Notes under the pieces: generated by a model
The model's database searches: none
What the model saw: the letters and a program-made list of their open reading frames with translations, nothing else
Told to the model about the DNA's origin: nothing
Part shown: piece by piece, positions 9,552-18,799 of the stretch
Numbering within the stretch: the first letter of the stretch is position 1
Layout of the letters: the number at the start of each line of letters is the position of its first letter
Position numbers and translations under genes: made by a program
Source: JAIBCM01 sp041395165
GTDB taxonomy: Bacteria; Verrucomicrobiota; Verrucomicrobiia; JADLBR01; JAIBCM01
Direction of reading: 5' to 3'
DNA: 64,000 nt
NCBI GenBank assembly: GCA_041395165.1
Contig: JAWLBA010000001.1
Coordinates: 62,001-126,000, forward strand

Positions 9552-9584
9552 AAAAAAAAGCGCAGCGTTTGAATGCTGCGCTTT
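9552..9584 (-). terminator. Rho-independent terminator of the FG-GAP gene
   Basis: A 10-bp perfect stem (AAAGCGCAGC / GCTGCGCTTT) with an 8-base loop. On the minus strand it is followed by a run of T (the A-run at 9552-9559 on the plus strand), so it ends the leftward FG-GAP transcript. It may also stop mnmG transcription from the other side. Confidence 0.75.
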
Positions 9585-9601
9585 AACATAAGCTTTGATT
9601 T

Positions 9602-11229
9602 TTATTTGTTTTCCAATATCACGTGGAAAGCGCCTGCTTTGGTTTGGTTAACACTATTCCAAATAATACCTTCACCACTTGCCCCAACAGCTATAGCTTC
9701 GTAAGGCGGAAGTGAGCCAAAACGGCCTGTTGCAAGAGCTGAACCAAACCAATCACCCGCTTCACAGCCACCTTCTATTCCTGCGACGTCCTGATGTAAG
9801 ACTTGTTGAGGGATAGTAGGATCGATTCCCATGCCTTGCCTTCCAAATAGAACTAATACCATTCCAGCTTCTCCGACATTGTTGATAGCAGCTTTCGGAA
9901 TGCCAATGGCTAGATCTCTTCCAAAATATTGTTGATCATAACCAAAATCACCAGCGGCTAAAACGCTATCAAAAGTGGTATAATCTGGGCTTTGAACTTG
10001 AGTTTGATTAGCGGGGGTTGATACGGCTATCTTCTGAAATTTACCAGCACTTTCACTCAAGCCTTGAGGTGATCCAAAGAAAATGTAGATCATAGTCGAA
10101 TATTTTCCACTTCCGTAACGCCATCGGCTTCCCACCGCCAAATCATCGTAAGTGTCAGAATTAAAATCTGCGACGGCTAAAGAGCAACCTAATTGGTTAT
10201 CTGCTTTTAAATTAGAAGTGTTATCAAAAGTTTCCTGAGAAAACGCTTTAGAGTTAGCAGTTGTCAAACCATTAGCGCTTCCATAAATGACATGAAAAGC
10301 GCCAGCTTTAGCAACGGTATTGTTTTTGATTGATTCGAGAGGTGAGCTTACAATTAAATCATCTTTTCCATCTTTGTTGAAGTCGCCTACTGCCATTTTG
10401 GCGCCAAAGAAATCATATTCAAAAGCGCCAGATAGACCGTTAAGGCCCTGACGGAAAATAATTGAATCATTAATATTGGCATCAAAACCCGACTTTCCAC
10501 CTTTAAAATAAAAAATACCTCCTCCACCTAAATAGCCTGGTGCACCAATGATAAAATCATCTTTCCCTTGGCCATAGGCATCAAAGTTCCCCGCTACACA
10601 ACTATAACCAAAAAAGCGTTATTAAGTTGTTTTGAAGAAGCATTGCTAGTGCTCTGCACGCAGAAACGCGTATTGATATTGGGCTTACCATCTGAACTAA
10701 ATGAGACAATGGCTGCCTCTCCAGCATTAAAAACATAGGGATTATTTCCTGAAAAATAAGTTTTGTAAGGGATGCCTACAATGAGTTTATTATTCATTCT
10801 GGCTAAAGAAAAACCGAATTGTGAGCCAGAAACTGCACCATGGGTGCCTCCTGGAATCAAGGGGGTCAGCATGTTTTCTGTTAGGTTATAATCAGGGGCC
10901 GTATAGGAAGGATTATTGAAATGGAGGAAAACAGATCCCATTTTGTCATAATTTTTCCCATTGATGCTGATGCTTTTGCCGGGTGATCCTACAGCAAGAT
11001 CATGGCCGGCAGTTGAACTATCTAGAAAATCACCACTTGTCATGGAAAAACCTAAAAGGTCATCTTTTTTGGCGGCTCCAGGAACTCCATCACCTGTGCG
11101 ATAAAATTCATCACCTGTAGCTGTAAAACCTAAGCCAGCAGAAAAACTGTGATTTAGGGTTAGGCACAAGCTAACTATAGTTAGAATTGATTTAAGTTTA
11201 TTTTGATTTAATAATTTTATTTTTTTCAT
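9602..11229 (-). CDS. Secreted FG-GAP (integrin-alpha-like) beta-propeller protein, frameshifted
   Basis: The N-terminus is a signal peptide ending near LNHSFSAGL. FG-GAP repeats follow, each of the form F-G-x-S-x-A-x-x-DFN-x-D-x-x-DDL-x-V, for example GCSLAVADFNSDTYDDLAVGS and KMAVGDFNKDGKDDLIVSS; the Asp-rich loops would bind calcium. About six to seven repeats fit one propeller. The frame is broken in the A6 run at 10610-10615; one extra base joins NNAFFGYSCVAGNFDAYGQGKD to the downstream frame and gives about 542 aa. The start has a good ribosome-binding site (AAGGAG). It is probably an extracellular or surface protein; the ligand is unknown. Confidence 0.75.
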
Positions 11230-11755
11230 ATTTCTCCTTGGTTTTTAAGTTTTATTGTATTTTTTACATCTGTCGAAATTGAGTAGCAGAGGAAAAATAA
11301 ATGACTATACGCCATTGGGCGTATTATCTTCATTTGTTTATATTATTTGTAGAAAGTCACAATCAGTTTAATATATTGACACTTTTTATCTTTTATGACT
11401 TTTAATAGGATTAAAATTCTGAGCGAATAAAATCGACGAAAGATAGGTTGAGGATAGCTTTATATTCAGTTTGCCATCAAGTATTTAGCCATAGAGTAGC
11501 ATAAAGAGTTGATCTCGATACGCTTTTGATCACAATGAGTTAATCGAATTTGCCTACACTTATGAGTGCAAAATGAAATTAAATATTTGCTAATCAGCGG
11601 ATTGGGAAAAGTAATTAAACGCTATTACCAAAAGACTGACATATCAGGTTCTGTAGCAGCCTTGAAGCAGTGGTATGAGCAAGTCAAAGGACGGTTGGTG
11701 TTTGATCCGACAACGCGTCGATTTCTGGTGCGCTGATTTTTGAAGGGATCGCTTA
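11230..11755. other. Gene-poor spacer with a possible ORF remnant (11566-11736)
   Basis: This 526-base gap holds no convincing gene. On the plus strand a GTG-initiated frame at 11566-11736 would encode 56 residues including ISGLGKVIKRYY and LKQWYEQVKGRLVFDP, ending at TGA. The composition looks protein-like. A neighbouring frame just upstream (NELIEFAYTYECKMK) also looks coding, which suggests the 3' end of a decayed gene. I do not recognise the family. Confidence 0.3.
11307..11324. promoter_or_regulatory. Perfect 7-bp inverted repeat upstream of the FG-GAP gene
   Basis: ATACGCC and GGCGTAT separated by ATTG lie about 80 bases upstream of the leftward FG-GAP start. It could be an operator or a short hairpin. 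No factor can be named. Confidence 0.3.
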
Positions 11756-13399
11756 CTAAGGTGTTAAGGCAGGAGTTGTTTTTTGAGACTGAGTTTCTGC
11801 CGGCGGGGTTGTCATCAGCGAGGATTTTTTGGCAGTTTCGGCTAGTTCTTTAGTCAATTTGCCATTAATTTCAACTTTATTATAGCCCAAGATAGGTTCC
11901 ACTAACATTTCTGTTAGGATTCGGGAAGCTCCATCTTTAGCCGCAAGGCCAGCACCTATCTCCTGATCGAACTCCAATCGCTTCTCGCTATCAATGAAGA
12001 GAGTATTTGCCGCAACTGCTAGTCTTGTTGCATCTGCCGAATTATAAGCGATCGCATCCGAACCGGCTCCTACAATCATCTTGAAGTGAGTAGGTTTTCC
12101 TAGGGTGTCTTTGGAAGCGGGATGTTGTTCATCCGCAATAGCCGCTATCATTTCAGGATCGGCAAAGGTTTCGGCACTAGAATAAACACGGGATTTATCA
12201 ATGTAGAAAGGTCCATTGACTTTAATTTGAACGCCAGCCAGTGCCCATTCTTTTTTCGCATATTCAATTTGGGCTAGGGCTTGTTGTTCTTTTAATGCAT
12301 TTTCTTTGGGGGCGTTCTTATTATCGATGTCATCATCAACAACAATAAAGATATCCAGTTCGAGCACTTTTTCCACAGGCACTTTTCCCACAGGAGCGGT
12401 TACAGTTTTTGATTCAGAAATGGTTGTGCCGTTTTCTTCGCGAGTTGATGGAATATGGCTGGTGTAGGTGACACTTATTTCACTACCAGGCTCTGCCGCT
12501 AATTGTCTGCCGTTAGCATGATTATAGTTAGTTAAGAGCAACAAATCGGAACGATAAGTTGCTGGCGGTACATTGGGGTTGTTTTCTTCAAGATGGAGAG
12601 TGATCTGATGTTTTTCTGTGGCGCCTGTTTCAGGATGCGTAATATTGAGATCAACTGTAATGGCTTTGGCTTGAGAGCCTGGGTTATAAAGAGAGGGATC
12701 GGTTATCTGGACGTAAAAAGCGCGATTTGAGGTGTCGACTTTCAATTCAGTTTTAGTTGGGTCTGCGGTAACATTTTCCGGACCGGGGGTGCGTGAAAAT
12801 TTATCGATATTTTCTTGTTTTTGAGGGTATAATGCTATAGCTTGATGATTATTAAGCTGGCGAAGCCGCACACCTTCTTCGGTGTAAATTTTATCTGGAT
12901 TTCTGACATCAATAAAAAAGGAGTCTTTTTTTTCGTATATTACACCATTAATTTCAAAAAATTGATTATTTGCAGTTTTCTTTTTCGAAAAATCCAATTT
13001 CGATTTACTAGAATCGGGATAATATAGATTGTTATGGAAGCGGATGATTTGGCTTTGCTCCACTAATCGGTAATTATTTTTATCGTAACTATTGCCATTG
13101 CTAGGATCCACATACATTTTCCCATCGTAGTGTCGTTCAGCTAAAGGAATTCTGTCACGAGGTTGCATTTGGTTGGCATCGTAGTCGATGTAGTAAAGTT
13201 TATGGCCAAAAATATAAACCGCATCATGTCGTTGTGAGCCATCAAAGGAAAATTTTCCTCCAATTTGAAGTTCGTCAACGTGATTGTATTCTCTATCGAG
13301 TAAAGTGAATTTTGGTTCTCTTCCTTTTGCCAAAACTTGTTTTAAATAATTTTCTACAACAGAGTCAGGCTGTTCCGCATCATGTTTTTTCTTCAACAT
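11756..13399 (-). CDS. Hypothetical protein, 547 aa, third gene of an unknown operon
   Basis: I do not recognise this protein. The first half is rich in short Tyr/Asp strands (KLYYIDYDANQ, KMYVDPSNGNSYD, NNLYYPDSS) suggesting repeated beta hairpins. A central part (about 200-340) looks like an all-beta domain. The last third begins VLELDIFIVVDDDID, followed by a helix (EYAKKEWALAGVQIKVNG) and later ILTEMLVEPILGY. That strand-helix-strand order recalls zincin metalloproteases, but no HExxH is present, so this is only a structural hint. It has no signal peptide. The gene starts about 65 bases after the 176-aa gene and probably shares its transcript. Confidence 0.5.
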   Translation of the reverse strand: MLKKKHDAEQPDSVVENYLKQVLAKGREPKFTLLDREYNHVDELQIGGKFSFDGSQRHDAVYIFGHKLYYIDYDANQMQPRDRIPLAERHYDGKMYVDPSNGNSYDKNNYRLVEQSQIIRFHNNLYYPDSSKSKLDFSKKKTANNQFFEINGVIYEKKDSFFIDVRNPDKIYTEEGVRLRQLNNHQAIALYPQKQENIDKFSRTPGPENVTADPTKTELKVDTSNRAFYVQITDPSLYNPGSQAKAITVDLNITHPETGATEKHQITLHLEENNPNVPPATYRSDLLLLTNYNHANGRQLAAEPGSEISVTYTSHIPSTREENGTTISESKTVTAPVGKVPVEKVLELDIFIVVDDDIDNKNAPKENALKEQQALAQIEYAKKEWALAGVQIKVNGPFYIDKSRVYSSAETFADPEMIAAIADEQHPASKDTLGKPTHFKMIVGAGSDAIAYNSADATRLAVAANTLFIDSEKRLEFDQEIGAGLAAKDGASRILTEMLVEPILGYNKVEINGKLTKELAETAKKSSLMTTPPAETQSQKTTPALTP

Positions 13400-13464
13400 A
13401 CCGTTAGCAATTAAAAAGGACTAAGATATGTTGTCAACTTTGAAGTATAAAATATGATTAGAAT

Positions 13465-13995
13465 TTAGCGTTTTTGAGCGGCACTAAACTGGTAGTGGAT
13501 TTGATCCGGGTCGCGGCCGATTTTTCCAACAAGTTTACCCTCTTCGATCCCCAACCAAAAACTATAACCGTGCACTACATAAAAACTAAAAGATTCTTTG
13601 CGATCGCGATAAGAGCCATGTGAGGGATCGGTTCGAAGGACCAAAGGGTAAGTGACGTAAAGCTTTCGCTCTGGATCATTTTCCGGTGTCACCATATCAT
13701 TGACATAATGTGAGCTGATACTGCCGCGCAAAGAGACCCATTCTTTATCATCTTCTGGATTCGATGCGGTGGCAGTCACTAAAGAGCCATCTTCTCGAAC
13801 CTCATTAAAAGTGATGCGAATTTTTTGAGGTGACTTCGAACTATCGCTGGGGTAGATTGTACCTTCATAAATAGTCCCTGCTTTTACGTAGGGCATAATA
13901 GATTTTAAGTGATTTTGTAACCTTTTTTCTTTGTCATGGGCGATATGCGCCAGTCGTTCAAAAGCCGCTTTGGCTTCAGGGGTCCCTGCAATCAC
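13465..13995 (-). CDS. Hypothetical protein, 176 aa
   Basis: A soluble-looking protein with a helical N-terminus (AFERLAHIAHDKEKRLQNHLKSI) followed by predicted beta strands. No family is recognised and no catalytic motif is evident. It starts at a GTG that overlaps the stop codon of the preceding membrane gene (GTGA), a strong sign of translational coupling. Function may be linked to the upstream membrane protein and the downstream 547-aa protein. Confidence 0.55.
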   Translation of the reverse strand: MIAGTPEAKAAFERLAHIAHDKEKRLQNHLKSIMPYVKAGTIYEGTIYPSDSSKSPQKIRITFNEVREDGSLVTATASNPEDDKEWVSLRGSISSHYVNDMVTPENDPERKLYVTYPLVLRTDPSHGSYRDRKESFSFYVVHGYSFWLGIEEGKLVGKIGRDPDQIHYQFSAAQKR

Positions 13996-14531
13996 ATAAT
14001 CTTTCTAGGAAAAGTGGAAAGTGGCACGCCCGCGATTTTGTTACCATCTTCGAAACCTTCACATTCTATAGCCCAACGGTCGACATATTTTTCAGCATGG
14101 CATCTTCCGTAAATCTCTTTTTCGTGGCCTTGCGATGCCACGGGCGACAGAAATCTCAATGGTGTGCCATCAACCGATTTAAGAGACGCACCGTAACCGG
14201 GGATTTGATATTTTTCATATTCCGCCCTGAGATCGCCCAGCACATAAAGATCTTCTTTCGCAATTAAACGGCCTTTAAAATTGATTTGATAAGAATTGTT
14301 GCCGAGCGTGGTGATGTCAAACTGATCCAATTTAAATTCATAGAATTCAAGTATTTTAGCCTGAATCGCCTTTTGCACTTCAGCATTAGAAGGCTTTTCC
14401 GAAGAGCTCGAAGAGGAAGATGATTGAGAAACAACATTTTTCTTAGAAAAATCTTTACCAAAATAAGAACCAAAAATAAAGCCTACAGCGATGCCGAGCA
14501 AAGTTAATAAAATAGGAATGGTAAGCTTCAT
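13992..14531 (-). CDS. Membrane-anchored hypothetical protein, 179 aa
   Basis: Starting at the ATG at 14531, the protein opens with one transmembrane segment or uncleaved signal (KLTIPILLTLLGIAVGFIFG), then a low-complexity Ser linker of eight consecutive Ser, then an alpha/beta domain of about 120 residues with two late Cys (GRCHAEKY, IECEGFE). An upstream in-frame ATG (14597) would put non-signal residues in front and is less likely. The layout suggests a domain held in the periplasm. It is the first gene of the three-gene operon and is not recognised. Confidence 0.55.
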   Translation of the reverse strand: MKLTIPILLTLLGIAVGFIFGSYFGKDFSKKNVVSQSSSSSSSSEKPSNAEVQKAIQAKILEFYEFKLDQFDITTLGNNSYQINFKGRLIAKEDLYVLGDLRAEYEKYQIPGYGASLKSVDGTPLRFLSPVASQGHEKEIYGRCHAEKYVDRWAIECEGFEDGNKIAGVPLSTFPRKIM

Positions 14532-14692
14532 AGACGAACAATTAAACCGATTTATATAAAAATTTAAACTTAAAAATTGTAAAATTAATGTAAACATTAA
14601 AACTTTAACGTTAAAATTAACTTTTATTAAATAATTTATGATTTTTAATCCTTCAACTCTTTGTTGTATCCGTCTATGTTTTGTTTCCTGTC

Positions 14693-14715
14693 ATCCTCGG
14701 GCTTGACCCGGGGAT
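14693..14715. repeat. Palindromic repeat (CCTCGGGCTTGACCCGGGG type)
   Basis: A 9-bp stem with one G-T pair (ATCCTCGGG / CCCGGGGAT) and loop CTTGA, embedded in TGTCATCC...ATCCAGTC. From memory, almost the same palindrome occurs as a dispersed intergenic repeat in alphaproteobacteria and rickettsiae. Here it is a single copy within the window, between the unknown operon and the malQ pseudogene. It could also act as a terminator, but no T-run follows. Confidence 0.55.
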
Positions 14716-14798
14716 CCAGTCTTCCTAAGTTTGAAAATATCGCGAAAAAAATTTTAGAGGATTGCTATAATCCTGTATAATACCAATTACATTCATTT

Positions 14799-16493
14799 AT
14801 GGATTTTTCTTTTTCACAACGGCGTGCCGGCATTTTGGTTCCCTCCTTTGCTATTGCTCATGAAAAAGATCTGGGCATTGGAGACACGGAAGGTGTTCGT
14901 CAAATGATTGATTGGTGCGCTAAAAATAAAATTTCTGTCCTTCAACTTTTGCCCATCAACGAAACGGGTGAAGATAATAGCCCCTATAACACAATTAGTT
15001 CTCGAGCGCTTTGTCCTAGCACCTTATTTTTTTCGCCAACGAAAGTTCCTGGTTTGTCGCGCGCTATTTATAGCCAAATCGTGACTTCCGATATCTTAAA
15101 TTCGATTCGCTCTGGTCCTGTCAACTATCCCAAGGTGAAAGCGTTAAAACGTCATTTACTTTGGGAAGCGTTTCAAAAATTTCGCAAAAAATCGTTGTTA
15201 GATGAATTTACTGAGGAAAATAAAAGTTGGTTGGAAAATTATTGTCTCTTTCGATTGGCAATGGAACTCAACGGGAACTCTATCGTTTGGGAAAAATGGC
15301 CGGCTTCTTTTTCCACGCCTGAATTGCTAAAAGAAAAAATAGCGACCAGTACCGAAAAAAAGGAGTGGGAAAAAAAACTGCAATTTTATGCCTACGTGCA
15401 ATGGGTGGCTGATTTGCAATGGAAAGAAACAAGGGCTCATGCAGAAGAACAAAAAGTTTATCTTATGGGCGACATGCCCTATGGCGTGAGCCGCTACAGC
15501 GCTGACGTGTGGGGAAATCGCGAAATTTTTAATCTGGATTGGTCAGGCGGCGCACCCGCGGAAGTTTCTTTCCAGCCTGATCCTTTCACGGCGCGTTGGG
15601 AGCAAAACTGCTATTTGGGGCATTCCCACTTATCGTTGGGATGTTATCAAAGAACAGGGCTATCGTTGGTGGCACGATCGCGTTAAAGGCATTGCCCAAC
15701 ATTTTCACCTGTGTCGCCTTGATCATGTTCTGGGATTTTATCGCATCTATGCTTTCCCTTGGTTACCCGAGAAAAATGATGAATTCCTTCACCTTTCGAA
15801 CACGAAGTTTGGGAAAAATGGAAATGCGGTCACCGCATTTTATTCCTGGACCGGATTCTGATCCGCATTGGCACTACTGGAATCGCGTCAATGGAGAAAC
15901 TCTTCTTAAAGAATTGGTACAACACGCCGCAGGAAATATGAGTTTGATGGCCCGAAGATTTGGGCACCGTTCCCGATTACGTGCCGCAATCCTAGCGGAA
16001 AGTTTAGGTATTCCGGTATGAAATTGCCTTATTTCCATCGCAAACCGGATAATACTTACTTGGATGGAAGCGATTACCCTTTTCTTTCGGTTGCAACACT
16101 TGGTACGCATGACAATTATCCCATCGCAGCCCAATGGGATGTCTGGACTGAACATCGCCAACAAGGCTTAGACGCTGCACGTTGGGAGCAAACCTGTTTG
16201 TTAAAATGGGCGGGTCTGCCCGAAACACCGATCCCGGATGAGCTCACTCCTGACTTGCACGCGGCGATTTGTCGGACGCTCTTTCGCTCCAATTCCTGGC
16301 TGGCTTGTCTGCAAATTTCCGATTGGTTTGCTACCAAACAACGCTTTAACGTTCCCGGCTTGGCACTAGCCGGCAACCAATCCGAACGCCTGCCCATCAC
16401 TGTCAAACGTCTCAGCACCAACGCTCACACTATGCGGCTCTCACCGAACGTCTTCGCGTCCACCTGACTGCTTCGAATCGAGGAGGGGAGTAA
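14799..16493 (+). pseudogene. malQ: 4-alpha-glucanotransferase (amylomaltase) pseudogene
   Basis: The 5' 800 bases encode a clean MalQ N-terminus (RRAGILVPSFAI, LGIGDTEGVRQMIDW, LQLLPINETG, YNTISSRALCP, LMGDMPYGV). From about 15609 the frame breaks repeatedly. Segments that join only by changing frame are WGIPTYRWDVIKEQGYRWW and LCRLDHVLGFYRIYAFPW (nucleophile Asp), FEHEVWEKWKCGHRI, PHFIPGPDSDPHWHYWNR, EDLGTVPDYVPQS (acid/base Glu), LAESLGIP, KLPYFHRKPDNTYLDG with THDNYP, and LTERLRVHLTAS up to TAA at 16491. At least seven indels lie between 15609 and 16435, one apparently a 7-base insertion. The enzyme would rearrange alpha-1,4-glucans; it cannot be made here. Neighbouring genes are clean, so real decay is likely. 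Confidence 0.85.
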
Positions 16494-16515
16494 TTTTAAA
16501 ACAAATGAATTGATG

Positions 16516-16546
16516 ATGCATATAAATTATGCATATTTATATGCAT
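16516..16546. promoter_or_regulatory. Palindromic operator candidate of vapBC
   Basis: A perfect 12-bp inverted repeat, ATGCATATAAAT and ATTTATATGCAT, with a 7-base spacer that itself contains ATGCAT. The right arm covers the first two bases of the vapB start codon at 16545. Antitoxins of this class bind such palindromes and repress their own operon, so this is the likely autoregulatory site. No Shine-Dalgarno sequence is visible between the repeat and the start. Confidence 0.6.
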
Positions 16547-16754
16547 GAGAACGACTTTGAATTTGGATAATGCTTTAATCGAACAAGCAAAACGTCTTAC
16601 CGGTATAAAAGAAAAAACAGCTTTAATTCATCAAGGGCTTAACAGTTTAATTCAACACGAATCGGCCCGCAGACTCGCGGCCATGGGTGGAACGGATCGG
16701 AAAGCAAAAGTAGGTAGACGTAGACGAACTCATTTTGATAAACGCGGCATATGA
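16545..16754 (+). CDS. vapB: VapB-family antitoxin
   Basis: A 69-aa protein opening with the ribbon-helix-helix-like stretch RTTLNLDNALIEQAKRLTG, followed by KEKTALIHQGLNSLIQHESARRLAAMGG, the usual order in the VapB group with an L-x-HxGL type second helix. The C-terminus is basic and flexible and would wrap the toxin. The stop overlaps the vapC start by four bases, the normal antitoxin-toxin arrangement. The start codon lies inside a palindrome. Confidence 0.85.
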   Translation: MRTTLNLDNALIEQAKRLTGIKEKTALIHQGLNSLIQHESARRLAAMGGTDRKAKVGRRRRTHFDKRGI

Positions 16755-17107
16755 AACGCGTGCTTGTTGACACCAGTATTTGGATAGACCACTTGCATCG
16801 TAAAAATGATCAACTTGTGAAATGGTTAGAAGCCGATTTGGTTGTAACCCATGACGTGGTCATGGGTGAATTAGCCTGTGGCCATCTTAAGCAACGCAAA
16901 ACATTTTTAGAAAACCTTTCCCGCCTTCCCCGTTTATCCAGTGCACGCTGGCCAGAGCTCATTGCTCTTATTGAAAATCATCAATTTTACGGTCTTGGAT
17001 TATCTTGGACGGATATTCATCTGTTGGCAGCGGTTTTATTGGCCGACGCCGAATTATGGACGAAGGATAAGGTTTTGATGAGGGCGGCTCATAAACTTAG
17101 AAAATAA
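16751..17107 (+). CDS. vapC: VapC-family PIN-domain ribonuclease toxin
   Basis: A 118-aa PIN-domain endoribonuclease. The acidic active-site residues are visible as Asp7 (VLVDTSIWIDH), Glu40 (VVMGELACG), Asp88 (LSWTDIHLLA) and Asp106 (LWTKDKVL). VapC toxins cut structured RNAs, often initiator tRNA or the 23S sarcin-ricin loop, but the target here is unknown. All catalytic residues are present, so the toxin is probably functional and held by VapB. The next gene starts 4 bases later. Confidence 0.9.
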   Translation: MKRVLVDTSIWIDHLHRKNDQLVKWLEADLVVTHDVVMGELACGHLKQRKTFLENLSRLPRLSSARWPELIALIENHQFYGLGLSWTDIHLLAAVLLADAELWTKDKVLMRAAHKLRK

Positions 17108-17111
17108 ATAT

Positions 17112-18626
17112 ATGGAAAATAATTTAGTGGTTTCAAATAGGAAATTCGTGCTCGAAATAGTTGTATTCGTCTGCGGAGCAGTCGTGATGATTTTTGAATT
17201 GATTGGGTCGCGTGTTATTGGTCCTTATGTGGGTACTTCCATTTATGCCTGGACTAGTTTGATTGGGATAATCCTTTTAAGTTTGAGTGTTGGGTGCTAT
17301 GCTGGTGGCCGATTGGCAGATAAGAGACCGAGCACTAAGCCGATGGCTTTGATTATTATTTTTTCTGCTCAAGCAATAGCTTTTTCGGCTTTTACTAAAG
17401 ATGTTTTTTCAGGAATTATTTCGACTTTCCCGATTATTCTAGAGATTAAATGTATTATAATTTCATTAGTGCTCTTTGCACCAGCCAGTTTTCTTTTGGG
17501 CATGATTTCTCCCTATGCGGTAAGGCTTAAAATGAGCGATATTACCAAATCGGGAAGAACAGCTGGTAATCTTTACGCTATATCTACAGCTGGCAGTATT
17601 TTCGGCACCTTTTTAGCCGGTTTTTATATTATTCCTAATTTCGGTTCAACCAATTCATTGATTATTCTTTCTTTTGTTCTTTTGTCTATGACCGTTTTTT
17701 TATTTTTGGGCACCGAAATAGTGAAATCGATTAAAGTAGAGGTTTTTATTTTAATTGTTTTGTGGGGATTAACTTGGATGTTCCCTTTCTTAAAACAAAA
17801 AATAATCGTAGCTGATGTTGATACAGCCTATAATCGTATTTTAGTTTTACGCAAAACTGATCCTGCAACAAAAAGACCAATATTGGCTCTTGTAACTGAC
17901 CCCTATGGTACACAAGCGGCTATGTTTACTGACGGTACGGATGATTTGGTTTTGGGTTACACCAAATTTTATAGACTATTTGCACATTTCGTGCCTAACC
18001 CCGCTTATGTTCTAATGATTGGCGGTTGCGCCTATACGTACCCCCGTGATTTTATTAAAAACTATCCAGACGCAAAAATGGACGTGGTTGAAATTGATCC
18101 TGGTATGACTGATATTGCCCGAAAGTATTTCGGTTTGAATGACGAAAAGAATCTCACTATTTATCATGAAGATGCGCGTATTTATTTGAACGAAACCCAA
18201 AAGAAATACGATGTCATTTTTTGCGATGCATTTAATTCTGCATCGGCAATTCCTTTTCAGTTAACGACAAAAGAAGCCGTGGCCAGACAATACCATGCGC
18301 TTAATGACGGTGGAATAATTATGGTTAATATTCTTTCGGCCATTGAAGGGGAGAAGGGAAAATTTGCTAGAGCGGAATACGACACGTACAAAGAAATTTT
18401 TCCGCAAGTTTTTTTATTTACAGTCCCAGATATAAAGAAAGTCAATAAAACTCCAAATATCATGCTCGTAGCTTTAAAGTCAGAAAAATTTTTTAAATGG
18501 GAAAGTCCTGATAAAGAAATTGAGAAATTTTTGTCTCATGTGTGGAAGAAGCAAATAATCAATGATGTGCCTATATTAACGGACGATTTTGCTCCGGTTG
18601 AATACTATAAGCGTATTTCGTTATAG
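17112..18626 (+). CDS. Membrane-fused spermidine-synthase-like protein
   Basis: A 504-aa protein with an N-terminal membrane domain of about seven hydrophobic segments (residues ~12-235) and a C-terminal Rossmann methyltransferase-like domain of the spermidine synthase family. The cofactor motif is MIGGCAYTYPRDF, followed by MDVVEIDPGMTDIARKYFGL, HEDARIYL and DVIFCDAFNSASAIPF. The architecture is that of the 'fused MFS/spermidine synthase' proteins, whose substrate is mostly not known. The gene follows vapC by 4 bases but is probably not part of the toxin-antitoxin function. Confidence 0.8.
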   Translation: MENNLVVSNRKFVLEIVVFVCGAVVMIFELIGSRVIGPYVGTSIYAWTSLIGIILLSLSVGCYAGGRLADKRPSTKPMALIIIFSAQAIAFSAFTKDVFSGIISTFPIILEIKCIIISLVLFAPASFLLGMISPYAVRLKMSDITKSGRTAGNLYAISTAGSIFGTFLAGFYIIPNFGSTNSLIILSFVLLSMTVFLFLGTEIVKSIKVEVFILIVLWGLTWMFPFLKQKIIVADVDTAYNRILVLRKTDPATKRPILALVTDPYGTQAAMFTDGTDDLVLGYTKFYRLFAHFVPNPAYVLMIGGCAYTYPRDFIKNYPDAKMDVVEIDPGMTDIARKYFGLNDEKNLTIYHEDARIYLNETQKKYDVIFCDAFNSASAIPFQLTTKEAVARQYHALNDGGIIMVNILSAIEGEKGKFARAEYDTYKEIFPQVFLFTVPDIKKVNKTPNIMLVALKSEKFFKWESPDKEIEKFLSHVWKKQIINDVPILTDDFAPVEYYKRISL

Positions 18627-18663
18627 AATTTTAATATAAAAAATGAGTTCGTATCTAATTTAA

Positions 18664-18738
18664 TGGCTCCGGAGGTAGGGCTCGAACCTACGACCAATCG
18701 GTTAACAGCCGACCGCTCTACCACTGAGCTACTCCGGA
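18664..18738 (-). tRNA. tRNA-Asn (anticodon GTT)
   Basis: The minus strand folds as a full cloverleaf: acceptor TCCGGAG / CTCCGGA, D arm GCTC-AGTGGTA-GAGC, anticodon arm GTCGG-CTGTTAA-CCGAT, a five-base variable loop and T arm GTAGG-TTCGAGC-CCTAC. The anticodon GTT reads Asn codons. A G discriminator and encoded CCA follow. It lies between two convergent genes. Confidence 0.97.
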
Positions 18739-18799
18739 ATAGTAGAATGATTTCTTTTAAGCGATCTCGAATAGAATTTCAAACGATTTATCACAATAA

